DNA of 64,000 nt from Novosphingobium sp. Fuku2-ISO-50 (lineage in GTDB: Bacteria > Pseudomonadota > Alphaproteobacteria > Sphingomonadales > Sphingomonadaceae). Positions 54,217 to 63,911 of the stretch are shown here, one piece after another. The translations under genes were made by a program, and so were the position numbers. The DNA is taken from contig NZ_KQ954297.1 of assembly GCF_001519055.1 (NCBI RefSeq), positions 1 to 64,000 of the forward strand, written 5' to 3'. Each line of letters starts with the position of its first letter. Within the stretch, counting starts at the first letter, position 1. The notes beneath the pieces are model-generated. The model was not told where the DNA came from. It saw only the letters and a list, made by a program, of their open reading frames with translations, and searched no databases.

Positions 54217-56436
54217 GTGCAGCCCACCCAAAACCATCCCGTCACGGAATACGAGGCGGCTATGTCCAGCCTGCAGACCGCCGATACCGGCACCGAGGAA
54301 AAGCAGGGAGCAGACCTTCGCAAGCTGGTGGTTATCGTCCTGGGATATGGCCGATTCATCGGCATGATCCTGGCTTTCTCGCTGCTGGCCGCTCTGGGTG
54401 TGACGCTCCTGACCACGCCGCGCTATACCACATCGACGTCGGTTCAGATCGATAACCAGACGGCACAGGTGCTGGGCAAGAGCTCCGGCATGGATGCAAG
54501 CGACACGGAAATCGCCAGCGCGGCTGATACCGATCGCTTCCTCCAGACCCAGATGGACATCATCAACTCGCGCGCCATTGCAGAACGGGTCGCGCAGCGG
54601 TTGAACCTTGTCGGCGACGTCAACTTCTACAAGGCGGTCGGCAAGCGCGAAGACCTTGCAAAAACACCCAAGTCGAAAATTTTCGACGACACCATCAAGG
54701 CGTTGCTCGACCACAAGGTCGCCAACATGCCCCGCAACTCGCGCCTTGCGACGATCAGCTTTACAGCGACCGACCCGGCCCTGGCCGCAAAAATCACCAA
54801 CGCATGGGCAGATGAATATATCCAGGCCAACTTGCAGCGACGGTTTGACAGCTCGGCGTACGCGCGCGAATTTGTCTCGAACCAGTTGAACGAAGCGCGC
54901 GCCAAACTCGAACAGTCTGAGCGTGATCTCAACAGTTACGCCCGCTCTGCCGGGTTGATCAAGACCCATGACGAAAGCGCCCAGGTCGCAGGCGTGGCCG
55001 GGATGGTGCCGAATTCGGTGACAACGGCCAGCCTGCTGCAACTCAACATGCTGGCCAATACCGCAGAACAGCAGCGCATCGCCGCAGAGCAACGCTGGAA
55101 CGCTGTCTCGCATGGTGATCTGCTGAATGCGCCCGAAGTGCTGGGCAATACGACGATCAGCGCCCTGCTGGCGAGTCGGGCACAAATCGACGGCGACCTG
55201 CAGAGCGAGCGCGCGCGTCATCTCGACGATTTTCCGACCGTGATAAAGCTCAAGGCGCAACAGGCCGCGCTGAGCAAGCAGATCGCGGGACTTGCGACGA
55301 GCATTCGCAATTCGGTCAAACAGCAATATGACGCGGCCCTCGATGCCGAGAACAAACTGAATGCCCAGGTTAGCCTGCTCAAGGGGTCCTCGCTCTCGGA
55401 GCAGGACAAGATGGTGCGCTACAACCTTTTGTCGCGCGACGCGGATACCAACCGGTTGCTGTATGACAATCTGCTGCAGCGCTACAAGGAACTGACCGCA
55501 TCGGCAGGTATCAGCGCGAGCAACATCTCGATCATCGATCGGGCCGAAGTGCCGATCAAGCCAAGTGCCCCCAACATCGTCCAATATCTTGCGATCGGGC
55601 TTGTCATCGGCATCCTGCTGTCGGCAATCGCGGTGACCGTGCGGCACCAACTGGATGACGCGATCCATATCCCTGAAGACATCAACGGAAAGCTGGGTAT
55701 CCCGCTGCTCGGTGTCATCCCGTCGCTTCCGCAGGAAGATCTGGTCGAGGCGCTCAAGGATCCCAAGTCGCATGTCAGCGAAGGGTACAGCTCGCTGCGC
55801 AGTTCGCTGCTGTTCTCGTCGCAGCACGGATTGCCCAAATCAATTGCGGTTACCAGTTCGCAGCCGGCCGAAGGCAAATCGACGACCGCATTGGCACTCG
55901 CCCAGAGCATCACACGCCTTGGACGGAGCGTGGTGCTGGTCGACGTTGATCTCCGGCGGCCGTCGCAACACGCGATGCTGAACGCGGACAACAAGCTTGG
56001 CTTGTCCACTGTCTTGACCCAGCAGGCCGGGCTCGATGATGTCATCGGCCATGATCCGGTAACGAACCTGAGCTACATCACATCGGGCCCGGTTCCGCCC
56101 AGCCCCAGCGATCTGATCAGTTCGGATCGCATGGTCCGATTGATCCGCGAACTTGAACAACGCTTCGACGTGGTCGTGCTCGACTGCCCGCCGGTCATGG
56201 GCTTTGCCGACGCGCCGCAATTGGCCAACATGGTCCAGGGTACGGTATTTGTCATTCAGGCCGATCGCGGTCGTCGCGGCTCCCTGCGGTCGAGCATGAA
56301 CCGCTTGCGCGGGGTCCGTGCCAACATCTTGGGCGGCGTGCTGACAATGTTCGATCCGACCAAGGCGGCCAACCGCTACACCGATTACTACGGCTATGAT
56401 TATTACAGGTATTCCTACTACACTGACGATAAGTGA
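54217..56436 (+). CDS. Wzc-like bacterial tyrosine kinase fused to a chain-length domain
   Basis: A 739-residue polysaccharide copolymerase and BY-kinase in one chain. There are two membrane segments (about 50-75 and 455-475) around a periplasmic Wzz domain with coiled coil. The cytosolic kinase has Walker A QPAEGKST (549-556), Walker A' VVLVDVD (572-578) and Walker B VVVLD (652-656). The C-terminus (720-739) has nine tyrosines in twenty residues. The sphingan GelC/GelE split is fused here. The GTG at 54217 follows AAGG by nine bases; a TTG at 54199 is the alternative. Confidence 0.93.
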   Translation: MQPTQNHPVTEYEAAMSSLQTADTGTEEKQGADLRKLVVIVLGYGRFIGMILAFSLLAALGVTLLTTPRYTTSTSVQIDNQTAQVLGKSSGMDASDTEIASAADTDRFLQTQMDIINSRAIAERVAQRLNLVGDVNFYKAVGKREDLAKTPKSKIFDDTIKALLDHKVANMPRNSRLATISFTATDPALAAKITNAWADEYIQANLQRRFDSSAYAREFVSNQLNEARAKLEQSERDLNSYARSAGLIKTHDESAQVAGVAGMVPNSVTTASLLQLNMLANTAEQQRIAAEQRWNAVSHGDLLNAPEVLGNTTISALLASRAQIDGDLQSERARHLDDFPTVIKLKAQQAALSKQIAGLATSIRNSVKQQYDAALDAENKLNAQVSLLKGSSLSEQDKMVRYNLLSRDADTNRLLYDNLLQRYKELTASAGISASNISIIDRAEVPIKPSAPNIVQYLAIGLVIGILLSAIAVTVRHQLDDAIHIPEDINGKLGIPLLGVIPSLPQEDLVEALKDPKSHVSEGYSSLRSSLLFSSQHGLPKSIAVTSSQPAEGKSTTALALAQSITRLGRSVVLVDVDLRRPSQHAMLNADNKLGLSTVLTQQAGLDDVIGHDPVTNLSYITSGPVPPSPSDLISSDRMVRLIRELEQRFDVVVLDCPPVMGFADAPQLANMVQGTVFVIQADRGRRGSLRSSMNRLRGVRANILGGVLTMFDPTKAANRYTDYYGYDYYRYSYYTDDK

Positions 56437-56449
56437 TACAGGGGCGAAC

Positions 56450-57628
56450 GTGGGCAATGTCGTCCTCAGATTGGCAGCCACTCTTGCGCTAGGGGCGTAT
56501 GCCGGAGTGGCATTGTTCAGCGGGCTGGACCGGCTTGCGGGCGATGTCCCGTCGGTTCCTGCGCCCCAAAACTGGCCCTATGCGCGCAATGCCACCTACA
56601 ACGCCGCGCAACAGGCCGCCGACCGGCGGCAATGGGGCACTGCCGAATCGCTGATGGCCCGCACTCTGCTGACCGATCCGGTCAACGAACGGGTCATCGG
56701 CGGTCTGGGCCGGATTCGCCTTTCTGCGGGCGATCCGGCAGGGGCAGAAGCCGCGTTTAAAGTCAGCGCGCAGCGTGGCTGGCGCGATCCCGCCACTCAC
56801 GTCTACTGGATGGCCAAGAGCATCGAGCTTGGCGATCTTGGCGCAGCAGCCATCCAGGCCGACGCGTTGCTGCGTGGACCGGTCGAAAACAGTGGCCGCG
56901 ACAGGATTATCGACCCCTTGCTCGAATATGACGAGGGCCGTGACGCGCTCGCCGAGCGACTGCGCCAATCCCCCCCGTGGGCCGATGTCTTCGCCTATGG
57001 CCTCGATCGCGAATCGATCGACGAACTCGCGGCGAGAGCCGATGTGATCGGTCGCGCCGGACGGGGCATCTGGTCATGCCTGGGGACAAGTGGGCTGATC
57101 GACCGCCTTCTCGGTGGCGGACAGGTGGACGCAGCACAGCGCGTGCACGATGCGAGTTGCTCGCAAAGCCATGGGCCCGAAAGCCTGGTCAACGATGGCC
57201 ATTTCATCCGATATATCGCCGACGGCAAAGCCAGTGCGCTGGATTGGGTCGCACCGGAAAGCGGCGATGTCGCAATCAACCCGGACAAGGATCAGGCGGG
57301 CCACCCGTTCCTGCGCCTGCGCGTGACCATGCCGGCCACGACGCTCGTCCTGGCCCAACGCGTGATCACAAAGCCGGGCACCTATCGCGTGTCCTGGCGC
57401 ATGCCCGATACCGATCCGCACGATGCACACGCATTGTCGGTAACGCTGGATTGCGACGCCGATCTTGCCAAGAGCGTGACCGGTGCGCCGCTATCCGGGC
57501 GCATCGCAACTTATGCAGCCGACATTCGGTTTGCGGGTGATTGCCCGACCGCCGTGGTCGGATTTTGGGCGGCGCCATCCACGAACGTGACGATCGCCGA
57601 CGTCGCCCTGTTACGGTTGAAAGAATGA
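56450..57628 (+). CDS. Membrane-anchored TPR-like protein of the polysaccharide locus
   Basis: A 392-residue protein without a clear family match. One N-terminal membrane segment (VVLRLAATLALGAYAGVALFSGL) is followed by alpha-helical TPR-like repeats (about 45-150, as in AAQQAADRRQWGTAESLMARTLLTDP and LSAGDPAGAEAAFKVSAQRGW). The C-terminal region has a beta-sandwich-like run (RVTMPATTLVLAQRVITKPGTYRVSWRM). The start is the GTG at 56450, four bases after AGGGGCG. It is coupled by ATGA to the polymerase-like gene. A scaffolding or glycan-contact role is speculative. Confidence 0.65.
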   Translation: MGNVVLRLAATLALGAYAGVALFSGLDRLAGDVPSVPAPQNWPYARNATYNAAQQAADRRQWGTAESLMARTLLTDPVNERVIGGLGRIRLSAGDPAGAEAAFKVSAQRGWRDPATHVYWMAKSIELGDLGAAAIQADALLRGPVENSGRDRIIDPLLEYDEGRDALAERLRQSPPWADVFAYGLDRESIDELAARADVIGRAGRGIWSCLGTSGLIDRLLGGGQVDAAQRVHDASCSQSHGPESLVNDGHFIRYIADGKASALDWVAPESGDVAINPDKDQAGHPFLRLRVTMPATTLVLAQRVITKPGTYRVSWRMPDTDPHDAHALSVTLDCDADLAKSVTGAPLSGRIATYAADIRFAGDCPTAVVGFWAAPSTNVTIADVALLRLKE

Positions 57629-59184
57629 CCCCAATGCGCCAGTCACTTTCGTCGCCCACGCCAAGGTCGCCTTCATCAAGGCAGGCCCGGCACCTACCGC
57701 GCCATGCGGCGATCTACGTGCTGTGCATTGGTGTCATATCCTTGTTCCAGATCGCGCTCGGCGCCAATCTGCTGGTCTTGCTCGCAATCGACGCGGTCTG
57801 CATGGCCGCTGTGTGGCCGATGACGCGTACAAATTTCGATCCGACCGACCTGCTCTATCTGTCACTATGCCTGTATTACGGCACATTTTCTTTAATTCTC
57901 AAGACACTGGTTCTCCAACCGGTGCAGATGAACCTTGCCGTTCCCTATCTGACTTCGGCCTATTTGGTGGGCGGGTTCGGCATGATCACCCTGGCCTACC
58001 GGACCGTTGGGCGGGTGATGACGCGGCATTATCCGGGCACCCGCCTGCGGACCTGGACATGGCTGGAGCGGTCTTATGCCGATCCGGCATTCCTGGCCCA
58101 GTATACCATGCCCATGTCCGTGATCGGGCTGGTATTCACGATTGTGGTATCTCTGACATCTCATACGCCGCAGGAAATCGCCAACGGCTTGGCGGAATCC
58201 AATGGTCTTGCATCACTGGGCGCTTTCTCGCCATTGATTCAGCTTGCTCTCGCCATGCAGTTGGCATTGCTGAAACAACGCAACAGCTTTTCGGACCGGG
58301 TGCTCATAATTGTCACTCTGACCATCACGCTCGTTCTGACTGTGCTGAACAATCAGAAGGCACTAGCGTTTCTTATGTCGATGACCGGCGTGGTCTTTAT
58401 CATCGCCTATCGAATCCGGATACAACCACGCTTTATTGTGATGGCAATTACCGCGGCTGCAATCGCATTTCTGTATGTGATCCCGCTGGTCCACATTGTT
58501 CGCGGTCTGAATGTCGATAAATCCGAACGCCTGGCCGAAACGGTAAAGATTCTTGACGAGGCCAATTTCAATCCGATCGAGTTGCAGGAAATCGAGGGTA
58601 AATTGCCCGGTGCGGATGCCAGTAGCTCTTTGGCCAAACAGATGGACTACCTGTACCCCTATCTTCTCGGCACCGACCGCTTTACCCAGTTGATGCCGAT
58701 CGACCAGACGGCACGGGCAGACGGTCGTGCTCCGCTGGGCGTGAACGAATACCTGGCAAATACGGCCGAGAACATTCTGCCGAAAAACATTGTCGGTGAA
58801 CATAAACTTTTCGCGCTCGACGATGAAATCGCTTGGCGCTACTCCATTCGCGAAGACAATACCGTCTCTCGTCCGGCGCTCGGAATGCTGGGCACGGGAT
58901 ATGGCGTGGCGGGACAGTGGGGTCTGCTCCTGCTGGCACCATTTGTCACATTCATTTCTTTTGCGCTTGTCAAATTGGTCTGCAACGGCAGCATTTGGCA
59001 AAATCCTTGGGCAATATTTATCGCCTCGTATATCTTTTTCGACGGCGAAGCCGACGTGACCTTGATTACCAGCCTTGCGCGGGGATTCATTCCGCTCGCG
59101 ATCATTGCCTGGGGCTTTGCCATGCTTCACAAGGTCATGCGAAAGAGCGGCAGTGTTTCGCAAAAGGCCAGACTGGCGCCATGA
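57625..59184 (+). CDS. Polymerase-like multispanning membrane protein of the polysaccharide locus (Wzy candidate)
   Basis: A 519-residue protein with at least ten hydrophobic segments. No definite domain motif was recognised. Topology, length and position between Wzc and the acyltransferases fit an oligosaccharide repeat-unit polymerase. A large hydrophilic loop (about 290-405) contains RADGRAPLGVNEYLANTAENILPK. The ATG at 57625 overlaps the previous stop (ATGA). With the O-antigen-ligase-like protein upstream the locus has two candidates for this step. Confidence 0.65.
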   Translation: MTPMRQSLSSPTPRSPSSRQARHLPRHAAIYVLCIGVISLFQIALGANLLVLLAIDAVCMAAVWPMTRTNFDPTDLLYLSLCLYYGTFSLILKTLVLQPVQMNLAVPYLTSAYLVGGFGMITLAYRTVGRVMTRHYPGTRLRTWTWLERSYADPAFLAQYTMPMSVIGLVFTIVVSLTSHTPQEIANGLAESNGLASLGAFSPLIQLALAMQLALLKQRNSFSDRVLIIVTLTITLVLTVLNNQKALAFLMSMTGVVFIIAYRIRIQPRFIVMAITAAAIAFLYVIPLVHIVRGLNVDKSERLAETVKILDEANFNPIELQEIEGKLPGADASSSLAKQMDYLYPYLLGTDRFTQLMPIDQTARADGRAPLGVNEYLANTAENILPKNIVGEHKLFALDDEIAWRYSIREDNTVSRPALGMLGTGYGVAGQWGLLLLAPFVTFISFALVKLVCNGSIWQNPWAIFIASYIFFDGEADVTLITSLARGFIPLAIIAWGFAMLHKVMRKSGSVSQKARLAP

Positions 59185-59268
59185 ATACTTTGCCGATCTT
59201 AAAGAGCTGTAATTTCGGGCGATTGCACTACCTGCTTACGCCCTGGCAGTCCATTTTGAGGAAAGAAC

Positions 59269-60342
59269 GTGGTTCGCAGATCGCTTGAACTCGATGGCCT
59301 CAGGATTGTTGCGGCCTTTCTCGTCCTGCTGTCACATCTCGCTGAAGGACCGGAAAACGGCATTCCGCATTACGTGGGCGTGTTCTTTGACGGCGATATC
59401 GCGGTCCTGATCTTTTTCGTGCTCAGCGGCTATGTGATCACCAATCTTTTGGCGCGCGAATTGGACCGCACCGGGACGATCGCGATGGGCCAGTTCTATT
59501 TGCGTCGGGCCCTGCGCATATGGCCCGCGTCTTATGCCTATATCGTCGTGGCAACGATTTGCGTCGCCCTGCATTTTGCCACCGCGCAACCCGCACAGAT
59601 CGTTGTGGCAGCGACCCACTTGTGGAACTATTGCATGACGATCCTGCACGAGGATCAGTCAAGCCAGGGGCATACCATATTCGGCCATTTCTGGTCACTG
59701 GCCCTTGAAGAACAGTTCTACTGGACCTGGCCTTTGGCACTCACCCTGCTGCGCGGACGGGCCAGCCGGGTGCTGATATTCATTATCTTGGCCATGCCGT
59801 TGATACGCATGACATCCTACGTTCTGTTTCCTGTTTCGCGGGGCCAACTTAACGCCATGTTCCACACCGCGATCGACCCGATCGCGCTCGGCGCCTGGCT
59901 TTCCCTCAACGAAGAGCGGGTCAAAGGCTGGCTAGTAAAATTGTCGCCTCGGGCGTTCTACGGAAACATCGTTTTCCTGGTAGTGGCCTGCCCGTTGCTT
60001 GCACTGGAATTCCGCGGGCTTTGGGGAATCACCTATGGACGCACGCTAGAAGCTGCGTCGGCTGGCTTTCTGATCATGGCGCTGGCGCATGGTCCTGAGA
60101 CCGCGCTGGCGCGGTTCCTGCGGACACGGCCCATGCAGTTTGGCGGCCGAATTTCCTACAGCCTGTACGTTTGGCAACAATTGTACAGCTTGCCGGGTTC
60201 GATCTTTCCCCAGAATGGCGCCGCCGCGATTGCGCTGTCCCTGGTCACGGCAACAGCCAGCTATGCGTTGATCGAGCGACCATTCCTGATCCTGAAGGAC
60301 CGCGTGGCGCTGCGCACACGCTCCCAAAAGGTGCTAGGCTGA
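59269..60342 (+). CDS. Acyltransferase-3 family protein (first)
   Basis: A 357-residue integral membrane O-acyltransferase with about ten membrane segments. It begins LELDGLRIVAAFLVLLSHLAEG (the conserved R and H), continues with FFVLSGYVITNLL and FYLRRALRIWPASYAY, and has HFWSLALEEQFYWTWPLAL, all Acyl_transf_3 marks. It would add acetyl, succinyl or similar groups to the polysaccharide. GAGGAAAG precedes the GTG start. Confidence 0.9.
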   Translation: MVRRSLELDGLRIVAAFLVLLSHLAEGPENGIPHYVGVFFDGDIAVLIFFVLSGYVITNLLARELDRTGTIAMGQFYLRRALRIWPASYAYIVVATICVALHFATAQPAQIVVAATHLWNYCMTILHEDQSSQGHTIFGHFWSLALEEQFYWTWPLALTLLRGRASRVLIFIILAMPLIRMTSYVLFPVSRGQLNAMFHTAIDPIALGAWLSLNEERVKGWLVKLSPRAFYGNIVFLVVACPLLALEFRGLWGITYGRTLEAASAGFLIMALAHGPETALARFLRTRPMQFGGRISYSLYVWQQLYSLPGSIFPQNGAAAIALSLVTATASYALIERPFLILKDRVALRTRSQKVLG

Positions 60343-60419
60343 TCATCTCTCCAAACGCCGAATTCGTATCTAAGTTCTTAGCTTCACGATAATATTCACT
60401 GGACGCGTCAGGATGATAT

Positions 60420-61463
60420 ATGGATGAGGCTCGGACGAAGCTAAGCCCGCGCATCAGTGCCGGTCTCGATGTGGCGCGCGCACTCGCCGCCTCGTACGTT
60501 GTGCTACATCATGTCGCCAATGCCAGAGGCTGGTCACATGGCTTGGGCTTGCTCTTTCGTTTTGGGCAAGAAGCTGTTCTGGTTTTTTTCCTCCTTAGCG
60601 GCTTTGTTATCTTTGCCAATGAACGAAGCCGCGCGCTAAGCCCGAAAGGTTATTATATCCGCCGTATTCGGCGCATTTATCCTGGCGTCATTATTGTGAT
60701 AATAATTTCTACAGCCATTGCGATAGACAATGGAGACTTCCTCAAACGTTTCAACTGGTGGGATCTTTTCGCAACACTGGCTTCGCTGCAGGATATCAGT
60801 TCTCTCAAGCCAGGCGTGATCGCGGATCCATTCCTTGGCAACGATCCACTCTGGTCGTTGTCATATGAAATGGCGTTCTATCTGGCCTTCCCATTCGTGT
60901 TGCGGGCATGGTCACAAAACCCGGGCCAAACCGGGATGATCGTAGGTGTAGTGTGCTGCACCGCTTATGCATTGTTTGTCGCATGGCCCAATCACGCCTG
61001 CCTTGTCGTTGCCTATTTTCTCGTCTGGTGGTCCGGGGCGATGGCGGCGGATGCCTATCTTCGAGGCGCTCGGGACTTCCGGGCATTTCTGCCGACGCTG
61101 GGTTGGTTGGCGCTGCAGTGCGCAATTTCTGCGGTAGTCGTCAAACTGGTCGGTTACAAAGGGCTGGGATTCTATCCGTTCCTGCCGTTCCGGCACTTCG
61201 CGGCAGGACTTGCGATGTTGATCGTGTTTTCGTCCCCTGTGGGGAAAGTGGCCGCGAACTGGTGCCTGCCGATCGCTCGGCCAGCCGCATACTGCGCATC
61301 GATCTCGTATGGCCTGTACGTTTTACACTATCCGATCCTGGTGGATTGGGACCGCGCAAAATCGCCAGCTGGCCTTGCGATGGCCGCAGTCCTGCTGATC
61401 GTCAGCGCCTATCTCGCCGATCGACAACTCAATATCTATCTTCCGCGCGCGCCGCGCAATTGA
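60420..61463 (+). CDS. Acyltransferase-3 family protein (second)
   Basis: A 347-residue relative of the gene before it, with LDVARALAASYVVLHHVANA, FFLLSGFVIFANE, YYIRRIRRIYPGVIIV and DPLWSLSYEMAFYLAFPFV. It is divergent in sequence, so probably acts on a different site or acyl group. Its first third is somewhat lower in GC than its neighbours. Two bases separate its stop from the SGNH hydrolase start. Confidence 0.9.
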   Translation: MDEARTKLSPRISAGLDVARALAASYVVLHHVANARGWSHGLGLLFRFGQEAVLVFFLLSGFVIFANERSRALSPKGYYIRRIRRIYPGVIIVIIISTAIAIDNGDFLKRFNWWDLFATLASLQDISSLKPGVIADPFLGNDPLWSLSYEMAFYLAFPFVLRAWSQNPGQTGMIVGVVCCTAYALFVAWPNHACLVVAYFLVWWSGAMAADAYLRGARDFRAFLPTLGWLALQCAISAVVVKLVGYKGLGFYPFLPFRHFAAGLAMLIVFSSPVGKVAANWCLPIARPAAYCASISYGLYVLHYPILVDWDRAKSPAGLAMAAVLLIVSAYLADRQLNIYLPRAPRN

Positions 61464-61464
61464 A

Positions 61465-62460
61465 ATGCCACAAGACACATCCTCCACTCTGCCCTCAAAG
61501 CGACGTCGGCGAATGCGCGCGGCGATGGCGATCATGGCCATCACGGCTGCGCTGCTTGGCGCCGCGGAATGGCTCGCGCGATGCGAGGGCTTTGGCAACC
61601 CGCCGCTCTATCGCGCTGCCGCTTCCGGCTATGAGCTTGTTCCGGGCCAACATCTGGTGCGACTGGGGCATCCCGTGGCGATCAATTCGCTTGGCATGCG
61701 GGGGTCAGAAGTCTCACCAAACCCGCAGCCCGGCCTATGGCGGGTCATGGTACTCGGCGACTCGGTCGCCAACGGCGGGGTCCAGCTTGACGACGTCCAA
61801 ACCTTTCCGGCCGTCACGTCGCGCCTGTTGACCAACGAAGGCTGCCGGAACGAAATGCTCAATGCATCGGCTGGCGGCTGGTCGCTGTTCGACGAAATCG
61901 CATGGATTCATCAGCACGGCCTGTTCGGCGCCCGGACGCTGGTCTGGGTGATCAACTTCATGGACCTTGATCAGCCCCCCAGTCCATCCACCATTCTTGA
62001 CCATAACGCTTCGTTTCCCACCCATCCGCCAGACACCGCGCTGGGCGAAATCCTGTTTCGTTATGCCCTGCCCAGACTTGGCCTGCGCCCCAGTGCCGCC
62101 GATAACGGGTCAATCATGGGCACTCAATTCAGCCGGAAAGACTTTGACTCGGCGCGCGCGCTCGTGACCGCGACGAAGCGGGAAATGGATCGACGCGGCG
62201 TGCGCATGATAGTCCTCTATCACAACGGCAGTGCGCCGATGCCTGAAACCCGCAAACAGGCCGAAGCACTATTTCTGGCGCAGCTTCATGCCGAGGGAAT
62301 ACCCGTCGCAAAGACTGAACTGAGCCAAAGCCCGAATGCCGCGTCTCTCTATCTCGACGGCATACACCCCAATGCGCGCGGCGCCGCATTGATCGGCACG
62401 CAGTTGGCGAGCACTCTTTTCAGGGAATGTCCGCAACGACCGTCAGGCCATGGATCCTGA
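61465..62460 (+). CDS. Membrane-anchored SGNH hydrolase-like protein
   Basis: A 331-residue protein with an N-terminal membrane segment (about 18-35), then an SGNH-like fold: MVLGDSVANGG with the nucleophile serine, INSLGMRGSEVS before it, and DGIHPNARG with the terminal D-x-x-H. The middle asparagine block is not clear. Paired with two acyltransferases, it may move or remove acyl groups of the polysaccharide. It converges with the glycosyltransferase gene. Confidence 0.82.
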   Translation: MPQDTSSTLPSKRRRRMRAAMAIMAITAALLGAAEWLARCEGFGNPPLYRAAASGYELVPGQHLVRLGHPVAINSLGMRGSEVSPNPQPGLWRVMVLGDSVANGGVQLDDVQTFPAVTSRLLTNEGCRNEMLNASAGGWSLFDEIAWIHQHGLFGARTLVWVINFMDLDQPPSPSTILDHNASFPTHPPDTALGEILFRYALPRLGLRPSAADNGSIMGTQFSRKDFDSARALVTATKREMDRRGVRMIVLYHNGSAPMPETRKQAEALFLAQLHAEGIPVAKTELSQSPNAASLYLDGIHPNARGAALIGTQLASTLFRECPQRPSGHGS

Positions 62461-62486
62461 ACCGCATGATACCTGCCCATCATTCT

Positions 62487-63593
62487 TCAGACGACTCCGG
62501 CATATAGCTTCAGATACTTTGCCGCCGCATCATCCCAGGTAAACTCCGCTGCGCGCTGGCGCCCCAACACCACGCATTGCGCCCTCGCCCCCTCGTCATC
62601 GATCAGGCGCATCATGGCGGCGGCCCAATCCTGCGGATCATCCGCATCGCAATACAGTGCCGCTGCGCCGCCAATTTCGGGCAGGCATGTCAACGGACTC
62701 GACACCACCGGACAACCATGCAGCATGGCCTCCAACAGCGGCATGCCGAACCCTTCGAAGCGTGAGGGGTAGAGCAGCGCGACAGCGGATTCGTAAAGCC
62801 CGGCAAGTTCATCGTCATTCGCACGCCGCTGGACGATCGCCCCCGCCAGATTGGCGCCGGCGATCAAGGCCTGTTCGGCCTCGTTGAAGGCTCCGCCGCC
62901 AACGCAGACCAGTTTGACATCGCCAAAGCGATCGCACGCCCGGAATGCCTCGATCAGGATCGCAAAATTCTTCCGCTCTTCCCGCGCACCGACATAGAGA
63001 AAATAGGGATGATCATAAGGCGCGGGCACCGGGTAGGCGGATATGCTGCGCACACCGTGCTTGATGACAACGGCTTTGCCCGCCAGTTTTGGCCAGTGTT
63101 CGCGCAGATCGTTAAACGTATTGTCCGAAACGCAGACGATCGCATCGCTGCCTTCCATCGCGCGACGCTTGAACCCACTCCGAAACGCTCCAAGCGCACG
63201 CACATCAGGACGCTCTGTCCACATGTCATGTAACGTCACGACTTTGGGAAAGCCTGAAGGAATCATGTCGATGACCGGATATTGGGTGCGATGGACCACC
63301 GCACGCCCACGCGACCGCAGATACTGGCGAAATTTCCATTCGTTCTCGCTTGCGCTGACCAGGCGCCCCGGCAGTTTCCCTTCGAAATCCCCGATCACAC
63401 GCTCTTCCGCGCCGAGTTCCGCCGCGATTTGCGGCAATTGCTCACAGCCATGACGCCCGGCCCAAACCGTCCAATCCGCGCCGCAGCCATGAAGTGCGCG
63501 AACCAGTTCTATCATGACCCGAGCCACCCCCCCGTAATTCTGGATCGAGAAAAGCTCGGGTGAAAATACAACAGGGGCAACGGTCACAAGCAT
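62487..63593 (-). CDS. Glycosyltransferase family 4
   Basis: A 368-residue GT-B retaining glycosyltransferase. It has the N-terminal glycine motif SIQNYGGVARVMIELVRAL, FLYVGAREERKNFAILIEAF, and the nucleotide-sugar site PSRFEGFGMPLLEAMLHGCPVVSSPLTCLPEIGG with the E-x7-E pattern. The sugar is not predictable. The ATG at 63593 has no obvious ribosome site; a GTG two codons on is possible. Orientation is opposite to the rest of the locus. Confidence 0.9.
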   Translation of the reverse strand: MLVTVAPVVFSPELFSIQNYGGVARVMIELVRALHGCGADWTVWAGRHGCEQLPQIAAELGAEERVIGDFEGKLPGRLVSASENEWKFRQYLRSRGRAVVHRTQYPVIDMIPSGFPKVVTLHDMWTERPDVRALGAFRSGFKRRAMEGSDAIVCVSDNTFNDLREHWPKLAGKAVVIKHGVRSISAYPVPAPYDHPYFLYVGAREERKNFAILIEAFRACDRFGDVKLVCVGGGAFNEAEQALIAGANLAGAIVQRRANDDELAGLYESAVALLYPSRFEGFGMPLLEAMLHGCPVVSSPLTCLPEIGGAAALYCDADDPQDWAAAMMRLIDDEGARAQCVVLGRQRAAEFTWDDAAAKYLKLYAGVV

Positions 63594-63911
63594 ACTCGCA
63601 TACAGTTTAACGGAACACGCCGGATTTGCTGCCATGGCCCAAACCGATCCGCGCCATTGCCTACCAAAATTTGGGTAAATTGCATAGCCTGTCGATGAAT
63701 TACGCGCGCGGATGCCATCATCGCTCGCCATGCCGACACAAATCGGATACCATCGTATCAGCTTTCTTGTGCGCGGCACCATGACTTGAAATTCAGGCGT
63801 GCGGCACCCTCCTCCTGATCTATCAGGGGGCAAACGCGGCGATGGCGCGCTTCCCATCGCACCGGAAAGTCGCTATAAAGACGCACAGACAATCAGGATG
63901 AGTTTGTAAAG
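63594..63911. other. 318-bp divergent intergenic region
   Basis: Between the GT4 gene and the truncated gene at the right edge. Promoters for both are expected, but no gene and no clear promoter match is seen. Confidence 0.5.
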
